DNA of 64,000 bases from Gigaspora margarita (Eukaryota; Glomeromycota; Glomeromycetes; Diversisporales; Gigasporaceae): assembly GCA_009809945.1 (NCBI GenBank), contig WTPW01000199.1, forward strand, positions 253,620 through 317,619, read 5' to 3'. Shown one piece after another: positions 37,575 through 48,530 of the stretch (positions are counted from its first letter, which is position 1; each line of letters begins with the position of its first letter). Position numbers and translations under genes: made by a program. Below the pieces are notes generated by a model. The model made no database searches. It was not told the DNA's origin and saw only the letters and a program-made list of their open reading frames with translations.

Positions 37575-39460
37575 ATGAATTCATTTAGAAGAATCGGTGA
37601 GGTATTGGAAGAAAGTTTTAAAACCTGCGTCGTTAGTAATATCATAGCTGGAAAACAAGATACCTCTGTTTCCAAGAGGCGTAAAGTCATTAACAATGAT
37701 GAATGTTCCGAGACAATCCCAATTTTTAAAGGACGAATTGGACTGGCTGGAACAGGAATTAGAGAGATTACAGGGTTTGGGGGCAATAAAATTAATTTAT
37801 GTAGAAAAGAAAAGACCAGACTTTTTATTAGAAGTAAGCCCCATTTTTCTAATACCGAAAGCTGGTCCGAAAAATTTTGATTGATAATAGATTTAAGGAG
37901 ATTAAATCAAGTTCTTCAAGTCACATCTTTCTGTTTCGAAGGCCTTGGGGGCCTGTTGAGGATGATCAGAAGAGATTGGTAGGTAATTGTTTTTGACCTG
38001 AGAGATGGTTATCATCACGTGTTGATGGACGACTGGGCTCAACAGTTTCTAGGTTTCAGGGTGGGAGAAAGATAGTTCCATTATACAGTTCTTCCCTTTG
38101 GACTGTCCCAGTCACCGTGAGTATTTTCAAAGATAATGAGAGCTTTGATAGGGTCTTGGAGGTCTCAAGGAATTTACTGCAGAAATCATATCAACGAGTG
38201 TAGGTAGCAAGCCCGTCAAAGGAAAAATTGTTGGATATAAGGGAAAATATTGTGAGAATCGATTTGGAAGGTTGTGGGTTCGTCAGAGCCTTGGACAAAG
38301 GTTGCTGGGAGCCAACAAGGAGGGTAAAGATTTTTGGTCTAATAGTAGATATGCAAAAGGCTTTGGTCGAGATTCCAGAAGAAACGATTTTAAAGGTACA
38401 GAAGGAGCTAAACATGCTCGAAGGTCTTTAGATAGTTTCAGTAAGAAAACTAGCATCTATAGCAGGAAAGATTCAGAGTTTCGCCCGAGCCTTCCTACCA
38501 GCACAAGTGAAGTGCCTAGAATTTTACTCGATGATAGATCCATCAAATCAGTTCCGTCACGAGTGGGACGAAGAAATTTCTTTAACGGACAAGGCATTAG
38601 AGGATATAAAATAGTTAAAGGAAGATTTAAACAAGTGGAACAGGAAACCAGCTTGGAAACCAGCCCGTATAAAGGCAGCATTTGTGGATGCATCGATAGT
38701 AGGTTGGTGTGGAATATTCCTGGATTACAAAGCAGCAGGAAAATTGGCCGAAACTGTTCTTTTCAACGGAGATAGCTCAGTTAGAGTACCTAGCTGCACT
38801 AAGGGCTTTGGAGTCCTTGGTAACTATGTTAAGACATTCATGGATAATACTTTTTATAGACAATAGGGTTGCAGTTTGCACAGTTACTTGCGGAGGAAGT
38901 TGCCCTTGGCAGAAGGACATAGCAAGGTTTCCGTAGGAATTTTGCACAAAGAACGATATTTGGATTTATGAAGTCAGATGGATTCCAAGCGAGGAAAACC
39001 CCGCAGATTTCCTCACAAGGGTGTAGGATGTGGGGGATTGGCAGTTGGATGACCAGATGTTTTTCAAACTCGAAAACAGGTGGGGACCAATAACAATCGA
39101 TCATTTTGCAAGTCACTTAAATACGAAAAAAAATCGTTTCAACAGTTACCACTTTTGCCCGAATTCAGAAGCAATCGACTGTTTTACTCAGGACTGGGCA
39201 AAGGAAGTAAATTATGCTTGCTCTCCCTTTGGCCTTGTGCATCGAGTCTTGACACACAGTCGGGAAAGCAAAGCCGTGGTAATATTGATTCTTCCAGCCT
39301 GGGTTTTGGCACTTTGGTGGCCAATATTTCTTGGGGCTCCCAAGAAGGTAATAGAGCTACCACTAGCATCAGAAATTATTGTTCCAGGTCCATTGGGCCA
39401 GAGAGAGCCGTGCAAAAACCCAACCTGGAAGTTATTAGCTGCAAGAATAGTTTGGTCAAA
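37575..39460 (+). pseudogene. reverse transcriptase / RNase H region of the DIRS-type element, frameshifted
   Basis: Pieces in changing frames: a linker LDWLEQELERLQGLGAIK, SPIFLIPKAGPKNFDLIIDL and LRRLNQVLQ (37840-37920), FDLRDGYHHVLMDD and QQFLGFRVGE (about 37992-38070), VLPFGLSQSP (about 38090), then RIDLEGCGFVRALDKGCWEP. Where the YxDD catalytic box is expected (about 38170) I read YCRNHINE, so the active site seems lost. RNase H follows: AAFVDASIVGWCGIFLDY, QLEYLAALRALESL and LFIDNRVAV (38660-38880). A C-terminal segment has NPADFLTR (about 38998), DHFASHLNTKKNRF and VLALWWPIF, typical of DIRS-order RNase H tails. Confidence 0.78.
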
Positions 39461-39463
39461 ATA

Positions 39464-40371
39464 TTGTTAAATCGAGCAGAAGGTTTAGCTTTTCAAGCCG
39501 TGGATGGGAAGTATAGAGTGAGATTAGGAAGGGCTCAACAAGTTATCACAAATTTTTGTAATTGGACTGGAGAAGTAGTCTGTCCAGCTAGTATTAATAC
39601 GATTAGAGCCTTTTTAGGCTGGTTAGAGTTAGTAGGTCTGGCAATGCAGGTACAGGAGTACCTGGGAGCAATAGCGAGACTACATAAGGAGAAGGGTTTT
39701 GATAATCCAGTACAGGACCTGAGAGTAAAGGAAGTAGTCAGAGGTATGAGATTAATAGGAGTTAAAGAAAAAGAAGTAGACTGGCTCTGGGATCCTTTCC
39801 CGTTAGAAGCTTTAAGAAACTACTATGATAATTCTCCAAGAAATGTAGATCCAATAATTTGGTGTAGAGACTTGGCCTTGGTAGCTTTAGTTTCCATACA
39901 ATGCATAGACCCGGAGAGCTGTGTAAGCTTAAGTTGAAGGATGTGGAGGAGAAATCGGGCTTATTTTGGGTCAGAATTAGAAAAGCAAAAAATGACCTGT
40001 TTGCAAATGGGAGGTTCGTTCCATTTGAACCTACTGGAAGCAAAATTTGTCCTGTTAGATTGTTAAGTACATAACTTAAGGTTAGGCCATTTACACCTTG
40101 TGATGAGCCTTTATTTCTTTCGAGAAAAGGAAAGAAAATATCAGTAGCGTCAATTTCATCTGTAATTAAGCGAATGACAGAACATGTAAAGATAAAGGGG
40201 CATTTTACAGCTCATAGTTTGAGAATAGGTGGTGCAACAGCTGCAAAGAGGGGTGGGATGTCTTTGACACAAATTAAAACCATTGGGGGATAGGACTCGA
40301 ATGCTGTTATGTTATACTTGAGAGCGGTGGAGACAACAAAGGACAAGGCATCAATGAAGACGAGTTTCTAA
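39464..40371 (+). pseudogene. tyrosine recombinase of the DIRS-type element
   Basis: N-terminal core-binding helices (VVCPASINTIRAFLGWLE, VQEYLGAIARLHKEKGF, VKEVVRGMRLIG), then a catalytic part with FTAHSLRIGGATAAKRGG (HxxR, His at 40213 and Arg at 40222) and the nucleophile Tyr in NAVMLYLRAVE (Tyr codon 40315-40317). A frame change lies near 39930 and a stop TAG (40291-40293) replaces the expected Trp in IGGWDS. It would cut and rejoin the circular cDNA during integration. Confidence 0.8.
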
Positions 40372-40457
40372 GATTTTTTGATATAAGCACATACATATAG
40401 AGTCTAGACGCATTACTGGTAATAAAGGGTAGGGAATCTAGAGTCGATTCTCTTGAT

Positions 40458-40512
40458 GATCCCATATTTGTATTTCATTGTCATGTGTTGAAAAATGGTC
40501 AAGTAACAAATG
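40458..40512 (+). repeat. B1 split direct repeat
   Basis: Starts ATCCCATATTTGTATTTCAT and continues TGTCATGTGTTGAAARAT; nearly identical to B2 at 43266-43324. It sits immediately before A2, giving the B1-A2-B2 order. Confidence 0.8.
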
Positions 40513-41379
40513 TTAATGCCATGAATAAAGTCACGGGCATTCTTTTGTCACAAGACCATGACCCGGGCCCATGGTACAGGGAAATTGATGGGTAAGTTTT
40601 AAGTATTTGATGACAGGGGTGATGTATTTAAGAGTTGCATATATATGATGTATTGAGTATAGGGCTGTTAAGTGGTCCGACTCAAACCGATGGACCGCCG
40701 GTCCGTCTTAGGACCGGGCCGGTCCTGTCTTTTTTGGGACGGACCGAAAAGACCATCAGTCCTAATAACAATTATTATTAAATCATTGTTATAGATAAAT
40801 TATAAATAAAATCGTAATCTGATTCTGCGATTTTTTGCGATATTTAACATGCACACAATAAATAAAATATCTAACTAAAGTCGTGAGGAAACTTTTTATT
40901 GAGTTGACATAAAGTCATAGCGATAGGTTAAGCAAATAACTGGTCTAATTTGGAAAACCTGAATTTCTTATTGTGTAAATGATGTGTAGGGCTGTTAATC
41001 AGTTCGAATAAAACCGCCAGTCCTGCAGTCTGTCTTAGGACCAGGACATTCTAGTCTTTATAGGGAGGACCAAAAAGACTATTGGTACTAATATAGTTAA
41101 TATTAAATTATTATAACGAACATATATAGCCTAATTTTTTGACTTATTGGGTTCGGATTATTAGCACTATTACAAATATACAATATATGTAAAGTTGATT
41201 TTAGAGACTTAGACAACAATAATAAATTTAAAATTTTAAATAGATTTTTTCTTAACAAGAATTAGATATACAATCGAATATTTTTAACTAAAATGATTAT
41301 CTAGATTTACTTCAGGACAGGGTTCAAAATTCATGCATTGTCATCACTAATAATAATAGACAGTTTTAAATATTGGTTA

Positions 41380-41635
41380 GGCTGTTCGAAATTACAATTT
41401 CGTTTAACGTTCTCCCCCCCCACCAGCTCTAAGAGCTCCCCCCTAGAATTAAACAGGCCAATCAGAACGCTCATCTCGTCTTAGGATTCCAACAAGTCAC
41501 GTGCTTATAAGTCGACCAATAATAATGTGTTTATTTTTTGCAATTTTAATATGTTTGTTTAATTTGACCCCCCTCCCCCCACCACGCTTAAGCTTCTTAA
41601 AGGAACGTTAAACGAAATTATAAATTCAAATGGCC
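41380..41635. mobile_element. 256-bp Harbinger-type MITE, TTA target
   Basis: About 34-bp inverted ends: GGCTGTTCGAAATTACAATT and the complement of AATTATAAATTCAAATGGCC, both continuing into TTTCGTTTAACGTTC. Flanked by TTA at 41377-41379 and 41636-41638, the 3-bp target of PIF/Harbinger. Two C-homopolymer tracts lie inside the ends. Confidence 0.85.
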
Positions 41636-41792
41636 TTAGAGCAGCTTTAATGCAATTTAGCAAGTAATAAACTAATAATTTGAATATAATAACGTGTAAT
41701 AATACATAATAATTAACATGTTGGTGTAATTTATGTGACATTTAATTAATCTAATAATCGGTCCGTCCAGCCTTATACTGATCAGTCCTAAT

Positions 41793-42786
41793 TAGTGATG
41801 GGCCACGCGCGGGATCCGCGCGTGATCCCGCGCGGGATGCGCGGGATTCAAAATCCCGCNNNNNTGCGGGATTTTTAATATAAGATTATTTGGCCTGCAT
41901 TAGCATATCATCTGGCCCGCATTAACAAATTATCCGGCCAGCTTTAACATAAGTGGCCCAATGACTAATTAGTATTTGATGTACATATGCACGCGTTAAC
42001 TTTTTATTTGTTTCTCGTTCGCACATATATACGTACGTACAGAGATAATGTGCAAACTGTACGTTGAAATAAATTTTTTAAATTGTCATTACTGTATTAA
42101 TAAAATGTGAATCTAGACTTTTAATTTCTTGCATAAATAATACATCAAGAATATTGTGTACCATATGGGCAAAAATCTCCAATTTCAGTGATTATTTAAT
42201 ATGAGTGATAAGCTAAATAATATTCGAGCCAATCATTTATGTGATATTAGATGATTATTGAGTATAAAAGTGACTATTTGATAAGCCCGATTATGAATTT
42301 CTTATGAGTCGTTTATGAATTTTTGTATGTGTATAACCTGGTTACCTATAAATTTTTGTACGTACCGGTATGTACCTGATCACTTATAAATTTTAGTACA
42401 TTTATACCTGGTTATGCGCCTGATTACTTATAAATTTTTATACGCTTATATGATTTGATCGCTTTGTTGCCATTATAATTTTTGAATATATCTTTATATA
42501 ATAATATTTAAAAACAAATTGAGAAAATTAAGGCAAATCTGAATTAATAAATTTAATAATTATAAGATTTAGATGTTTTAAATGTAGGCAAAATCTATAT
42601 AAGCATTTTTATTTGTAATAAATGCAGTAAGATTTATAAGTAATGATTATTATTTTAATGAGAAATAACATTCCTAGCGGTGATTTATATATATATATTT
42701 ATTTATCGTGAAAAAATCAGAAACTCTACTCGATCCCGCGAATCCCACGCGGGATTTTTAAAAAAATCGGGATTTGCCCATCACTA
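41793..42786. mobile_element. hAT-type element (~994 bp) with GCGCGGGATCC subterminal repeats
   Basis: Ends TAGTGATGGGCCACGCG and the complement of TTTGCCCATCACTA. A perfect 8-bp duplication GTCCTAAT lies at 41785-41792 and 42787-42794. The left subterminal part repeats GCGCGGGAT and is followed by five N at 41860-41864, probably an unresolved palindrome; the right part has ATCCCGCGAATCCC. The middle has repeats of TGTACGTAC and TTATAAATTTT type. Non-coding. Confidence 0.9.
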
Positions 42787-43265
42787 GTCCTAATCGGTTC
42801 TGGACCGCAGTCTGGTCCAACTTTTTAAAAGACTGCCGGTCTTTGGACCAAGATGGACCAGATGGACTGATTAACAGCCCTAATTGAGTAAGGGATTGAT
42901 AACAAGGGTAATGTATTTAAGAGTTGCATATGTATAATGTATTGAGTAAGGAATAATGGATCATTGAGTAAGTATGTTGTCATAAGAAATGGTTATTTAA
43001 GAGAGATTAGGATGGGAATTGTTCTACCTCTTTTGTCTTTGCTGTTAGCTTGACGTTAGTCTAGCTTTGTCGATTAGTACTCGCCCACCCACCACTAGGC
43101 TTGGTTTTGATTTACATACATAGATAGTTAGATAGTTAATGATGTGTGAAATATTTAGATGTTATAAGAGTTTATTGATTGTACATACCGGATGTTTTAG
43201 ATTTTAAGGAAGTAACTAAACTGATGCTATGAAACGTCTGCAGATCACGTGATCAGCAAGGCAAA

Positions 43266-43324
43266 ATCCCATATTTGTATTTCATTGTCATGTGTTGAAA
43301 GATAGTTGAGTGACAAAAATATCA
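43266..43324 (+). repeat. B2 split direct repeat, right end of the DIRS-type element
   Basis: Copy of B1, with the shared part ending at GTGACAAAAATATC-like sequence just before the hAT-type element at 43327. It marks the right border of the retrotransposon. Confidence 0.75.
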
Positions 43325-44937
43325 ACTAGTGCTCCGAATCAGGTCTGTTCAACCTGAAAATTTCAGGTCGGGTTCGGGTCGGGTCAGGTTCAGGTTGGAA
43401 AAATCTGATCCAAAAATTTTGGATCGGGTTCATGTCGGGTTCAGGTTGAACGTTAACCTGACCTGAACCAAACCAACCCGAAAATTATTCAAATAAGAGA
43501 TGCTCGAAATAAGCATTTTATGTTTTTTTAAGGTTCTAATAGCAAATGCATATGTATTTTTTAAATAATATTTTTAATAAAACCTCAAAAGACAGTTAAG
43601 TATGCACTAATCAAATTTCTTTTAGCGATCGAGTCACAGAAGATTCTCGATTTTGATTGGTTAACAGCCACTAATCTGCAAATTTGGCCCGTATTACATA
43701 ATTGTTTACTAATTTCTAGCCATAATTAACTTTGATTTTTTCATTACAAAAAAATAGAAAATTTTGGAAAATAATCCTGCATTATAGAAAAATTAACCCA
43801 GGAACAATTTTCGCTTAATAGGCTCTGTGGTTTCATTAGCAAAATTCTGAGTAATTCCGGTCAAATTTTTTTGATCATCACTTTTAGCCAATCAAAATCG
43901 AGGATTTGCTTGTTGCGACAGCCAAGATTATTGAAAAGCTATAGATCAGATATAACGAAAAATCACATTTTTTAAAAAATTATCGGTACATAATTTGAAA
44001 TTTCGGCTGAGCACATTCTGCGCTCTAATATAAAAAAATTCCTTGCAAAAATTCGATGCAAATATCAAAATATTCTAATTTCTAATCTAACTTTAACATA
44101 GACTTTTTACTTTAAATATTATGCATATTGAATTTGGGTTGATTCTTCGAAGAAATCTGATTGGTGCATATTTATCAATCCCAGCTAATGATATTAAAGA
44201 TCCCTAGTAATGATATATATACTTTTTTCAAAAATATCTTAGCAATTACCATCTAATCCATAACATTGAATAAAACTAAAAAAGGTTTCATCGATTTTAG
44301 ATGGGCAGTTATCAAGTATTATTGATCAAAGTTTGGAAAAACTTAACTGCTAACTTTGTTTTAATAATTGCCTGAATTCTTTTTGACTTTGAACGATAAT
44401 ATCTCAACAGCAAAATCAGTAATTTTTTTATATTAATTCCATGGATAAAAATAAGAAAACATTCATTAATTCTTAATATGCAATATATGATTCTTACTGT
44501 AGTAGCCTGCTAAGTTTATAAGCATATTGTAGTGTTCCGAAGTTGGGGTCAGTTCAGTTCGGGTTCAGTTTGGGTTCAGTCAAACCCGAACTTTAAATTT
44601 TGCAGATCTTTGAACTCGAACCCGAACTGAACCTAGAATTTATGAACCCAAACCAAACTTGAACTTGAAATATTTGTTTAGTCTGAGTTCGGTTCGAAGT
44701 TTATGAACATGTTCAGGTTTGAGTAGAGATGGGTTTCATGCATGCTCATGATTCCTCAATTATGCGCATGAATGCGCATTAATGCACTCAGATTTCATAC
44801 TAAACACTTTCTTTATTAGACTATTGCATATTGTAATCTTAAACTCTATATACACATGAATATATCACATGGTGAAGCATAATTGAGGATCGCCAACGCT
44901 AAGGTGTAGCACATTCTACCTTTTTTTTCTTTTTTAA

Positions 44938-45240
44938 TAGCGAGTTCAAGCCCACGCTTATGTTGCAACACATTTAACTCATTATATACAACATCAATTT
45001 TTATAACAGCGAGTTCGAGCCCACGCTATGGTGCGGTGCATTCAACTTAGTACATACAATATCAATTTTTATAACAAAAAGTTCGAGCCCATGCTATGGT
45101 GCAGTGCATACATAACAACATCAACATAAAATAGCGAGTTCTAGTCCTTGCTATGGTGCGGCGCATACACGACAACATCAATATAAAATAGCAAGTTCTA
45201 GCCCATGCTATAGTGTGGCACATTCAACTTGTTCTATATG
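44938..45240 (+). repeat. tandem repeat, about five units of 55-70 bp
   Basis: Units begin AGCGAGTTCGAGCCCACGCT and continue ATGGTGCGGTGCATTCAAC, then AACATCAAT and ATAAAATAGC. Copies diverge by about 10-20 percent. Not protein coding. Confidence 0.8.
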
Positions 45241-45540
45241 ACAACAAGCAAGGTGCTAGGTGCAATGAATGAAAGAGGGCGGGAGGGATGGGAGCCAGAT
45301 TATAATCAAAGAGAAAGCACTAAGATTCTCCCATTTACTCCCACATGTATCTTATAATCTCTGCAGCATGTATACGTATCTATAATCTCTATCACATGCA
45401 TGTCCATAATCTCCATTGCATACAATCATATGCTATTATGATGCACGTGGAATGCACAACCGTGTGAAAATAAATAAACAAAAAAATAAAAAAATAAATA
45501 AAATAAAAAAAAATAAATAAATAAACAGAAAAAAAAACTA

Positions 45541-45945
45541 TAATAAATCGTTAAGAATCTTAACGATCTATTGAGATCGTTAAGAAACTTAACAGTTAAT
45601 GATCTAAAATAGATCATTAAGATTCTTAACGATCTATTTTTAGATTATTAATTTTTAATAGTCTAACGACCTATTTTAGAAACTTAATGATCTAAAATAG
45701 ATCATTAAGAATCTTAATGGTCTATTTTTAGATTATTAATAATCTAAAATAGATCGTTAAGAATCTTAACGATCTATTTTTAGATTATTAGGTTTTTTAA
45801 TGATCTATTTTAGATCGTTAAGAATCTTAACAATCTATTTATCATTAAGAATTTTTAAGATTCTATTTTAGATCATTAATGATCTAAAATAGATCGTTAA
45901 GATTCTTAACGATCTATTTTAGGATCATTAAACTTCTTAATGCTG
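45541..45945. repeat. palindromic minisatellite, left array
   Basis: Many copies of a self-complementary unit of the form GATCGTTAAGAATCTTAACG followed by ATCTATTTTAGA, with C/T variants. Each unit can fold on itself. The same unit reappears at 47480-47980 and at 46350-46435. Confidence 0.9.
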
Positions 45946-46435
45946 TAATGCAATTCTCTCGGGTGATATTTAAGGGTAGGGTGAACATAATCATTTCTTA
46001 TATAAGTAGATCAACCAAAAAAATATTACACAAAAATCGAACACATGTTACATATAAAAGTTTTTAAAAATATAATCAATTTTCATAAAAGTTTTGGGGT
46101 AGATATATTAGACCCTTTAATTCTAATTATAATAATTTGAACCCCTGTATTATTTAAAAAAACATACTTGCATATATCATTAATTCTTCCTAAGTTGATT
46201 GAAATTTGCCTAAGTTACACAACATAATTATCATATGATCATCACCTGATTTCAATTGAATGTTATTGTAAAAAAATTAGTAACGTGATCACTAGTAAAA
46301 ATGATTGATGTTCACCTACCCTTAATCAAGATCTGCATATGCTTTTTATATATCGTTAAGAATCTTAATGATCTATTTTAGAATTAAGAATCTTAATGAT
46401 CTAAAATAGATCCTTAAGATTCTTAACGATTTATT

Positions 46436-47211
46436 ACATCGGGAAAATAAATAAGGCGCAGATCTGCACAAATCTGTGACCCTGGAAAATTTTAACAAAT
46501 TTTGAAATAATTGGTGATCCAGTGGTCCAAACTTAACGATTTTGGTACCATTCGATTCGTCTCGATGAGCCGGATCGAATGGTACCAAAATCGCCGAATT
46601 CCAATCACTAGAACACAAGAAAATCCCACCTAAGTGAATTTAAGAAACATCAAACGATCTTGCCAAACAGAGGTCCAAATTTAATGATTTTGGTAACATT
46701 CGATTCCTCTCGATGAGACGGTTCGAACGGTACCAAAAACGTCAAAATTGGATCACTGGTTAACAAGTTATTCGTAAAAAACGATTCACGGCGCATTTCT
46801 GCGCAGTTCTGCACAGAAAATTTAAAAATTTCTGCACAGAACTGCACAGAAATGCGCTACGAATCATTTTTTACGAATAACTTGTTAACTAGTGATCCAA
46901 TTTTGATGTTTTTGGTACCGTCGAACTGTCTCATCGAGAGGAATCGAATGGTACCAAAATCATTAAATTTGGACCTCTGGTTGGCAAGATCGTTCAATAT
47001 TTCTAAAATTCACTTAGGTGGGATTTTCTTGTGTTCTAGTAATTGGAATTTGACGATTTTGGTACCATTCGATCCGGCTTATCGAGACGAATTGAATGGT
47101 ACCAAAATAGTTAAGTTTGGACCACTGGATCACAAATTATTTCAAAATTTGTTAAAATTTTCCAGGGTCGCAGATTTGTGCAGATCTGCACCTTATTTAT
47201 TTTCCCGATGT
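46436..47211. repeat. ~776-bp near-perfect palindrome (foldback)
   Basis: The left arm begins CATCGGGAAAATAAATAAGG and the right arm ends CCTTATTTATTTTCCCGATG; symmetry runs through to a centre near 46824 (CAGAAAATTTAAAAATTTCTG-like). Arms are about 387 bp with scattered mismatches. Each arm has a smaller palindrome, GGTACCATTCGATTCGTCTC against its complement. Open frames on both strands here are a by-product of the arms, not genes. Confidence 0.9.
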
Positions 47212-47220
47212 ACAATTCTT

Positions 47221-47480
47221 TTTTTTTTATTTTTTTTTCATTTATTTTTTATTTTTTTTTATTTTTTTATAAATTATTTTAAAATTTGTTTTTTTTCGAT
47301 TTTTTTTAAATTTTTATTTATTATTTTTATTTTAATTTAATTTATTTGTTTTATTTTTTTATCTTTTTTTTTATTTTTTTAAATTATCTTAAATTATTTA
47401 TTTTTTTATTTATTTTTTTATCATTTTTTTATTTATTTTATTATTAATTTTTTTTAATGTTTATTTTATTATTTTTTTTA
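47221..47480. repeat. T-rich low-complexity tract
   Basis: About 250 bp of almost pure T with A and few C/G, between the foldback and the right minisatellite array. The mirrored A-rich stretch at about 45465-45540 flanks the left array. Confidence 0.8.
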
Positions 47481-47980
47481 TTTATTTAACGATTTATTTT
47501 AGAAACTTAATAATCTAAAATAGATCATTAAGATTCTTAACGGTCTATTTTTAGATTATTAATGATCTAAAATAGATCGTTAAGATTCTTAATGATTTAT
47601 TTTAGGATCATTAAAATTCTTAATGATAAATAGATCGTTAAGAATCTTAACGATCTATTTTAGATCGTTAAGATTCTTAATGGTCTATTTTTAGATTATT
47701 AATAATCTAAAATAGATCATTAAGATTCTTAACGATCTATTTTAGGATCATTAAAATTCTTAATGATAAATAGATCATTAAGATTCTTAATGGTCTATTT
47801 TTAGATTATTAATAATCTAAAATAAATCGTTAAGATTCTTAACGATCTATTTTAGGATCATTAAAATTCTTAATAATAAATAGATCATTAAGAATTTTAA
47901 CAATCTAAAATAGATCGTTAAGATTCTTAATGATCTAAAATAGATCATTAAGAATCTTAACGATCTATTTTAGAATTAAT
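47481..47980. repeat. palindromic minisatellite, right array
   Basis: Same unit as 45541-45945 (TCTTAACGATCTATTTTAGA and variants), with a higher-order repeat of about 120 bp visible (TTAGATTATTAATAATCTAA recurs near 47545, 47692 and 47803). Confidence 0.9.
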
Positions 47981-48086
47981 TTTGTATAATGGTCTCAAGT
48001 TCAAGAATAATTACAAGAATAAGTGCAAATGCGAGAACAATAAATGCTCAGCAATAGATAAAACGTAAGATTAATTTATTTATTTA

Positions 48087-48530
48087 GGCCACACAAACTT
48101 ATACTTTTGGTTTTCATATCCCGGCTGGGTCAGTAAGGTGGGGTTTTGAAATTTTAATTTTTTAATATTTTAGCCAATAAAAATTTCCCATTTATAATTA
48201 TGTGAACAGAGCGAATTTATAATATAGTATATATATAAATAATGAAATATAAAACTTTAACTTTTACTAAAACATGCTGATGGTGTTATTGATCAGTGCA
48301 ATATGTTCTAAGGAAACAAAGTTTGCCTGTATAGCAGTATAAAGAATAAAGTTTAAATTTTTAACATATGAAATTTTTTTATCAGGTATCCGGGTTGTAA
48401 GACAATAAAATTTTTAAATAAAATTTTTTTTATTAAAAAATTTTTTTTAAAAAAAAATTAAAATCCGGGTTGCCGGGTCATGAAAGGTTACTTGGTAATA
48501 TAAAAACCAATAGTATAAGTTTGTATAGCC
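48087..48530. mobile_element. 444-bp Harbinger-type MITE, TTA target
   Basis: The left end GGCCACACAAACTTATACTT is mirrored by the complement of AGTATAAGTTTGTATAGCC. TTA lies on both sides (48084-48086 and 48531-48533). Arms extend about 50 bp (TTTTGGTTTTCATAT region). Non-coding. Confidence 0.82.

Larger units (their letters stand above)
40660..42882. mobile_element. hAT-type element (2.2 kb) inside A2
   Basis: Ends TAGGGCTGTTAAGTGGTCCG and the inverted ACTGATTAACAGCCCTA. A perfect 8-bp duplication ATTGAGTA lies at 40652-40659 and 42883-42890, and A1 gives the empty-site sequence. A second left-end-like sequence begins at 40987 (TAGGGCTGTTAATCAGTTCG) without its own right end or duplication, so the element is a rearranged or partly duplicated copy. 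It holds a Harbinger-type MITE and another hAT-type element. No transposase seen. Confidence 0.9.
40511..43078 (+). repeat. A2 split direct repeat, interrupted by a hAT-type element
   Basis: 40511-40659 plus 42891-43078 together match A1. The interruption is the element at 40660-42882, flanked by the duplicated ATTGAGTA. A2 ends at the same TCGATTAGT as A1. Confidence 0.85.
35974..43324 (+). mobile_element. DIRS-order (Ngaro-type) tyrosine-recombinase retrotransposon, degenerate
   Basis: Full architecture A1-(Gag, RT, RNase H, tyrosine recombinase)-B1-A2-B2 is visible: A1 35974-36310, B1 40458-40512, A2 40511-43078 and B2 43266-43324. Such split direct repeats are the hallmark of the Ngaro/PAT type; it integrates through a circle with the recombinase rather than an integrase. 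No methyltransferase domain was seen, which also favours Ngaro over DIRS1. The copy is dead: Gag has an in-frame TAG, the RT is broken into several frames, and A2 is split by a hAT-type element (40660-42882). Net length without that insertion is about 5.1 kb. Confidence 0.85.

Noticed and set aside
40987-42882. separate complete hAT-type element starting at 40987
   Set aside because: Its left end resembles the family terminus, but the flank (ATGATGTG) does not match the right flank ATTGAGTA, and only one right end exists. Treated as an internal rearrangement of the 40660-42882 element.
46852-47340. 162-codon open frame on the plus strand
   Set aside because: It lies in the right arm of the 776-bp palindrome; the mirrored frame exists in the left arm on the minus strand, and it ends in a T-rich tract. 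No domain; it is a product of the repeat.
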